This document shows positions 60,350 through 64,000 of a DNA stretch of 64,000 nucleotides, piece by piece. Position numbers and translations under genes: made by a program. Numbering within the stretch: position 1 is the stretch's first letter; each line of letters begins with the position of its first letter. This DNA comes from CBDCVO01 sp965223085 (GTDB lineage: Bacteria > Pseudomonadota > Gammaproteobacteria > Ga0077536): contig OZ244981.1 in assembly GCA_965223085.1 (NCBI GenBank), forward strand, positions 3,844,001-3,908,000. Direction: 5' to 3'. The notes beneath the pieces are model-generated. The model worked only from the letters and a program-made list of their open reading frames with translations. It did no database searches and was not told where the DNA came from.

Positions 60350-61999
60350 TCATACCCTCACTTTGTCAAACTGCCCGCGTTTGCCCGAACCGTAAAGCCT
60401 CAGCGCACCCAATTCACCGATCGCGTTCGGCCGCTGAAATATCCAGTTCTGCCACGCCGACAGGCGGGCAAAAATTTTCGATTCGATGGTCTCCGGCCCG
60501 CCGAAACGCAGGTTCGCCTCCATGCCGGTCAGGGCGTCGGGCGAGAAACTCGCGCGCGCGCCGATCGCGAGCCTTACTTCGTCGTCCCAATCTATGTCGT
60601 CGGGGGCGAAGGTCACGAGCCGCGCGTCGCGCGCATCTTGGGCGTCGAGCGGTTGACCAATGCTTTTTTTGAGCGCATCGACGGTGTCGGGAGTGTCGAG
60701 ATATCGCGATGACAAGCGCGTCAAATCGTTCACCATCGGTAATGGTCCGAAGTTCAGCGCACCGAGCATGACCGTCGGCGCGGGAGTATCGTTGTCTTCG
60801 AATTGTCCGTCGAGCATATAGCTTCGATCGGCGCCGAGCGCAAGTTCGAGCAGCGAACCGGCAAAGCAGCTACCCGGCTCGACCAATGCGATGAGGCTGC
60901 GTGAAGTCACCTCGAGGCGTTTTAATACGCGCACGAGATAAGCCAGGATCTCCCTTGCCAGCCAGTGATCCCGCTTGCCGAGCAGAAAATCGTCCCACGC
61001 CAGGACATGCTCGCCGACACCTTCGGTTTTCATGATCAAGGTGCCGATTTCGGGCTCGTTGGCGCGCAGGTACAGGATCAGATCGTCGAGCTGACGCGCC
61101 AACGCAAACGGCCACAACGCCGTCGCCGCATCGGGCGTTCGATCGATATCGTCGGGCGGCGCACCGGCGGGGCCGGATACAATCACGGTGGCAGCGTTTT
61201 GCGCGCGGTCGATTTCGACCTTCACCAGACGATACGCGATACGATCGCCATCGACGGTGCGATTCAACTCGGCGAGAGCGACGCCCTGCCCGTCCACCGG
61301 CCGGTCCGATTTTGCCGCGAACTCCCGCGCCCGTTCAGCGACGACTTCGCGAAAACGTGAGGCCGGCACCAGTTCATCCACCAATCGCCACTCGACCGCG
61401 CGCTTACCCTTGATGCCTTCCTCGACGGTGCAGAAAAAATCTGCGTGGTCGCGCCGTACCTTGCGCTTGTCGACCAGACGCGTCAATCCGCCAGTGCCCG
61501 GCAACACCGCTAGAAGAGGAACCTCGGGCAACGACACAGTGGCGTTTCCGTCGTCGACTAACATGATGTAGTCACATGCCAAGGCCAACTCATAGCCACC
61601 GCCGGCGGCGGTGCCGTTAATAGCACAGATGAACTGCAAACCGGAATGGCGGCTGCCATCCTCGATCCCGTTACGCGTTTCGTTGGTGAATTTGCAAAAG
61701 TTCACCTTGTTCGCATGGCTCGATTGAGCCAGCATGCGGATGTTCGCGCCGGAGCAAAAAACCCTATCCTTGAGCGAGTGAATCACCACGGTGCGAATTT
61801 TGGGATGTTCGAAGCGAATGCGCTGGATGGCGTCGTAGAGCTCGATATCGACGCCTAGATCGTAGGAATTGAGCTTCAGTTCGTAGCCGCGCTCGAGCCC
61901 ACCCGCCTGGTCCACATCCATGCCGAGCCACGCCACCGGCGCGTCGAACTCGAGCTTCCAGTGGCGATAGTGATCGGGATGGATTTGAAATTCGATCAT
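60350..61999 (-). CDS. boxC: 2,3-epoxybenzoyl-CoA dihydrolase BoxC
   Basis: A 549-residue crotonase-type protein of the BoxC family (about 555). The N-terminus is IEFQIHPDHYRHWKLEFDAP, the first oxyanion segment LKDRVFCSGANIRMLAQSS, the second GTAAGGGYELALACDYIMLVD, and PLLAVLPGTGGLTRLVDKRK. The second half is the BoxC-specific extension (QNWIFQRPNAIGELGALRLYG). Known: it hydrolyses the ring epoxide to 3,4-dehydroadipyl-CoA semialdehyde and formate. ATG 61999 has GAGGG upstream; the longer frame to 62242 is antisense to a regulator remnant and is rejected. It is the first gene of boxCBA. Confidence 0.95.
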   Translation of the reverse strand: MIEFQIHPDHYRHWKLEFDAPVAWLGMDVDQAGGLERGYELKLNSYDLGVDIELYDAIQRIRFEHPKIRTVVIHSLKDRVFCSGANIRMLAQSSHANKVNFCKFTNETRNGIEDGSRHSGLQFICAINGTAAGGGYELALACDYIMLVDDGNATVSLPEVPLLAVLPGTGGLTRLVDKRKVRRDHADFFCTVEEGIKGKRAVEWRLVDELVPASRFREVVAERAREFAAKSDRPVDGQGVALAELNRTVDGDRIAYRLVKVEIDRAQNAATVIVSGPAGAPPDDIDRTPDAATALWPFALARQLDDLILYLRANEPEIGTLIMKTEGVGEHVLAWDDFLLGKRDHWLAREILAYLVRVLKRLEVTSRSLIALVEPGSCFAGSLLELALGADRSYMLDGQFEDNDTPAPTVMLGALNFGPLPMVNDLTRLSSRYLDTPDTVDALKKSIGQPLDAQDARDARLVTFAPDDIDWDDEVRLAIGARASFSPDALTGMEANLRFGGPETIESKIFARLSAWQNWIFQRPNAIGELGALRLYGSGKRGQFDKVRV

Positions 62000-62027
62000 G
62001 GTGTCGCCCTCATGCGATCGACGATAC

Positions 62028-62041
62028 TGCAATATAATGCA
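62028..62041. promoter_or_regulatory. TGCA-N6-TGCA operator of the box operon
   Basis: TGCA-ATATAA-TGCA, exactly the direct-repeat spacing described for BzdR/BoxR regulators of aerobic and anaerobic benzoyl-CoA pathways. It lies 29 bp upstream of the boxC ATG and touches the start of the regulator remnant. In those systems benzoyl-CoA releases the repressor. Confidence 0.65.
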
Positions 62042-62217
62042 TGTTATTTCTCTTTCGTGAAGCGATGCAGGATTCGCGGCAGATGCTGCTCGAACGCGAG
62101 CCGTATTACAGCCAGGCTGATGCAACGCTCGACACGAGCGGAAAATCGATCGATGAATCGTTGCACGAATTGACGCGGCAAGTGCGCGGGGATCGCGACG
62201 CCGCCTGCAGTGCCTGA
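62041..62217 (+). pseudogene. boxR: 3' remnant of a BoxR/BzdR-type regulator (shikimate-kinase-like end)
   Basis: The plus frame gives FREAMQDSRQMLLEREPYYS followed by QADATLDTSGKSIDESLHEL up to TGA 62215-62217, about 55 codons. This matches the C-terminal end of the shikimate-kinase-like effector domain of BoxR/BzdR (LxxREPLYxxADxxVDTSG). The HTH N-terminal part and most of the effector domain are absent, so no repressor can be made from here. The ATG at 62041 is probably chance. Confidence 0.7.
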
Positions 62218-62384
62218 CCGGATTAACCGCAGTAAAGCGCAAATCATCTTAAGCGCCCCTGTATCACGTGCGTGTCGCGCAGCGGCGGTAGGAAGTTCAG
62301 GTGGTTCCCTATAATAAGCGCATCTGGATTTACGCCCTGCGCATCGTATTTCCCGAGTATCAATGGATCGGGCTCGCGTGTGAA

Positions 62385-62451
62385 GATGTCAGGCCTTGCG
62401 TTTTGCTTCTACTACGATCTCGCAGGAGATCAAATCGCAAGACCTGACACC
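62385..62451 (-). repeat. REP-like palindromic repeat, copy 2
   Basis: An inverted, diverged relative of 29888-29950: ends TGTCAGGCCTTGCG and CGCAAGACCTGACACC are complementary, with an asymmetric centre (CTACTACGATCTC). It interrupts the reading frame of the acyl-CoA dehydrogenase remnant. Confidence 0.6.
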
Positions 62452-62641
62452 ATGACTGTTCTTCGAAGAACGGCGCAGTTTGGGATCCGAACTGACATAG
62501 TTCCTTGAGCCAAGTTTGCATTTTTTCACGAGGGATAAACCCCTCGCCATGTTCCAGAAACGCAGGCTCTATTTCAGCGTCGAGAAACTGTCGCAAGCCA
62601 TCGATAATTGTTTGTTGATCTTCTGATAACTTAAAGTTCAT
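62452..62641 (-). pseudogene. N-terminal fragment of an acyl-CoA dehydrogenase
   Basis: From ATG 62641: MNFKLSEDQQTIIDGLRQFL, DAEIEPAFLEHGEGFIPREK and WLKELCQFGSQTAPFF, a typical FadE/Acd N-terminus, which ends after about 60 residues in the REP-like repeat. All catalytic and FAD regions are missing. It lies 15 bp after the thiolase stop and so was once its operon partner. Confidence 0.75.
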
Positions 62642-62656
62642 GCGCCACCCGCTGAG

Positions 62657-63904
62657 TTACTGGGCGAAAATGTTGATTACCGCAGTCGCTTCTTCTACGC
62701 CGACGATACCCCCACCGTTTTCCTGGATCGCAACGCGCGCGTTGTCGATTTGGCGATTTCCCGCCTCGCCGCGTAACTGTGTTACAAGTTCATAGACCTG
62801 CCCAAGTCCTGTCGCCCCGACAGGATGACCCTTGGATTCGAGACCTCCCGAAGGGTTGACCGGAACACGTCCGCCAATCGAAAAATCGCCACGTTCCGCC
62901 GCGGGACCGCCTTCACCGAACGGAACCAATTGCAGGTTTTCAACCTGAATGATCTCACCCATCGCTGTGGCATCATGAACTTCGGCAACATCGATATCAG
63001 ACGGTTGAACACCGGCTTTTTCGTACGCTTGTTGCGCCGCGATTGCGGTCACGTGTTTGGAATAATCGTCGGCAGTTCGATTGCTTCCCGAACGAACGAC
63101 ACTTGCGAGTAGGCGAACGGCGCGCGCGGAGTCGCCACGCAATGATTCAAGACCGTTGTCATTGCACAATACCGCGGCAGCGGAGCCGTCGGAAATTGGC
63201 GCACACATTGGCAAGGTGAGTGGGTAAGTAATTGGGGGCGCGGTCATCACTTCCTCTATCGAATAGGGTTTTTGGTATTGCGACATTGGATTGTGAACCG
63301 AATGCAGGTGATTTTTGGCGGAAACAGCAGCTATTTGACGCTGCGTCGTCCCAAAAGTCTTCATGTGCAGGCGGCAAAATGCAGCATAAACATCCATAAA
63401 CATACTGTATGGCCTGCTCGATTGGGAGCCAGCGGGGGGATCAATACCCTCGCCCATTTTCAGTAGAAGATCTTTATTTTCCTCGACCGTTTCAACGTCC
63501 CAGGCCGCATCGAATGCCGCGAACATTTTTGCTTTATCGTCGCTGTTCATTTTTTCGGTGCCCACCGCGATCGCGATATCGCAACTTCCCACCTTAATGG
63601 CTTGCGCGGCTAAATGCATCGCTGAAGATGCTGATGCGCATGCACCTTCCACGTTAAAAATTGGAATGCCTTCAAAGCCCATCGAGCGCAATGCAACTTG
63701 GCCAGGGATCATTTCTTGGCCTTGCAAAAAGCCCACGACGCACGAGGCAAAGAACGCTTGTTCCACATCTTGGATCTCGGCGCCAGCATCCTTTAATGCT
63801 TGTTTCACCGCCTCATGCGTGAGGCTTTTGTAACTACGATCTAGGTGACGTGTAAATTTTGTCATGCCGATACCGGCTACATAAATATTATCCATCGCAT
63901 TCAT
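62657..63904 (-). CDS. Thiolase-family acyl-CoA acetyltransferase (SCP2/lipid-transfer type)
   Basis: A 415-residue thiolase. The nucleophilic Cys is in NVEGACASASSAMHLAAQAI near residue 88. HDATAMGEIIQVENL near 290 holds the second-site His. NPSGGLESKGHPVGATGLGQ near 345 is the GHPxGxTG motif with catalytic His. The terminal Cys of classical thiolases is replaced around NARVAIQENGGGIVGVEEA, as in SCP2-type thiolases. It probably acts on long-chain or branched 3-oxoacyl-CoA. It overlaps the upstream gene by 4 bp (ATGA). Confidence 0.93.
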   Translation of the reverse strand: MNAMDNIYVAGIGMTKFTRHLDRSYKSLTHEAVKQALKDAGAEIQDVEQAFFASCVVGFLQGQEMIPGQVALRSMGFEGIPIFNVEGACASASSAMHLAAQAIKVGSCDIAIAVGTEKMNSDDKAKMFAAFDAAWDVETVEENKDLLLKMGEGIDPPAGSQSSRPYSMFMDVYAAFCRLHMKTFGTTQRQIAAVSAKNHLHSVHNPMSQYQKPYSIEEVMTAPPITYPLTLPMCAPISDGSAAAVLCNDNGLESLRGDSARAVRLLASVVRSGSNRTADDYSKHVTAIAAQQAYEKAGVQPSDIDVAEVHDATAMGEIIQVENLQLVPFGEGGPAAERGDFSIGGRVPVNPSGGLESKGHPVGATGLGQVYELVTQLRGEAGNRQIDNARVAIQENGGGIVGVEEATAVINIFAQ

Positions 63905-64000
63905 TCTCTTGTTTGATGTGATTCGTTTCCTACTTTATCTGGCACTTCTGCCAGCGGATTCCCAATAATTTCTACGCTATTCTTTTGTAGAATTTTCCCG
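63901..64000 (-). CDS. C-terminal end of a gene running off the right edge
   Basis: The minus frame is open from the window edge to TGA at 63901-63903 (GKILQKNSVEIIGNPLAEVP... then SHQTRE). The stop overlaps the thiolase ATG. GKIL followed by a polar end is reminiscent of acyl-CoA ligase C-termini, but 32 residues are too few to identify. Confidence 0.55.
   Translation of the reverse strand, partial: GKILQKNSVEIIGNPLAEVPDKVGNESHQTRE

Noticed and set aside
62044..62247. Minus-strand frame upstream of boxC and a longer boxC start at 62242
   Set aside because: The DNA encodes a BoxR-like C-terminus on the other strand, and BoxC homologues begin at the 61999 ATG with a ribosome site.
1..64000. 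CRISPR arrays and complete rRNA or tRNA genes
   Set aside because: No regularly spaced repeats of 25-40 bp and no full cloverleaf were seen; only the tRNA 3' fragment at 53324-53356.

Overview
The window looks like a chromosomal segment of an aerobic, metabolically broad proteobacterium, most likely gammaproteobacterial. This is inferred from the homodimeric AceE, the aerobic box benzoyl-CoA genes, TTQ amine-dehydrogenase genes, urt/ure genes and a recognisable rpmH-rnpA pair. No 16S rRNA or complete tRNA is present to fix the taxonomy. The genome carries many broken genes, insertion-sequence ends and two probable homopolymer frameshifts, so it is either in an active phase of decay and rearrangement or partly affected by assembly errors.

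Region 1 (1-14784) is a CoA-thioester catabolic island. On the minus strand a compact operon holds a mobile PEP-enzyme (phosphohistidine) domain protein, an unrecognised 521-residue protein, an acyl-CoA ligase, an HTH protein and the N-terminal part of a pyruvate phosphate dikinase. Divergent from it are a crotonase, a CaiB/BaiF CoA-transferase and an acyl-CoA dehydrogenase. DUF3237, VOC, UspA, MaoC hydratase, CoA-ester lyase, two thioesterases and an orphan PanB follow.

Region 2 (15166-28328) holds an MBL hydrolase, an SDR, a SoxCD-like molybdenum sulfite dehydrogenase with its cytochrome, aceE split by a single-base frameshift, a mauBEDA-type quinoprotein amine dehydrogenase set with a c-type cytochrome, a phosphate-type porin preceded by a good Pho box, and a decayed RES toxin-antitoxin locus.

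Region 3 (28472-44350) holds a cytochrome P450, a 1,011-bp Tn3-family fragment, and a complete urea acquisition and urease unit (porin, urtABCDE, small membrane protein, ureDABCEFG, lipoprotein). A sigma-54-type promoter precedes this unit and a strong hairpin terminator follows urtA.

Region 4 (44298-57527) is a mosaic: a 3'-damaged crotonase, a frameshifted rnpA with rpmH, three copies of one IS91-family end, a chimeric ORF joining a bacterial surface-protein repeat array to the transposase C-terminus, one full IS91-type element, one decayed relative carrying a twin-hairpin insertion, a Fic protein with an AbiEi-like N-terminus and repeated operator motifs, a tRNA 3' fragment, and a Tn3-family transposon. 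The transposon is a direct repeat of the fragment 23.5 kb away and truncates an ATPase gene.

Region 5 (57685-64000) carries boxABC for aerobic benzoyl-CoA epoxidation, a TGCA-N6-TGCA operator, a 3' remnant of a BoxR-like regulator, a truncated acyl-CoA dehydrogenase ending at a REP-like repeat, a thiolase and the end of another gene. Together the intact parts describe a cell that activates and beta-oxidises aromatic, branched or alicyclic acids and uses amines, urea and phosphate-limited uptake routes.
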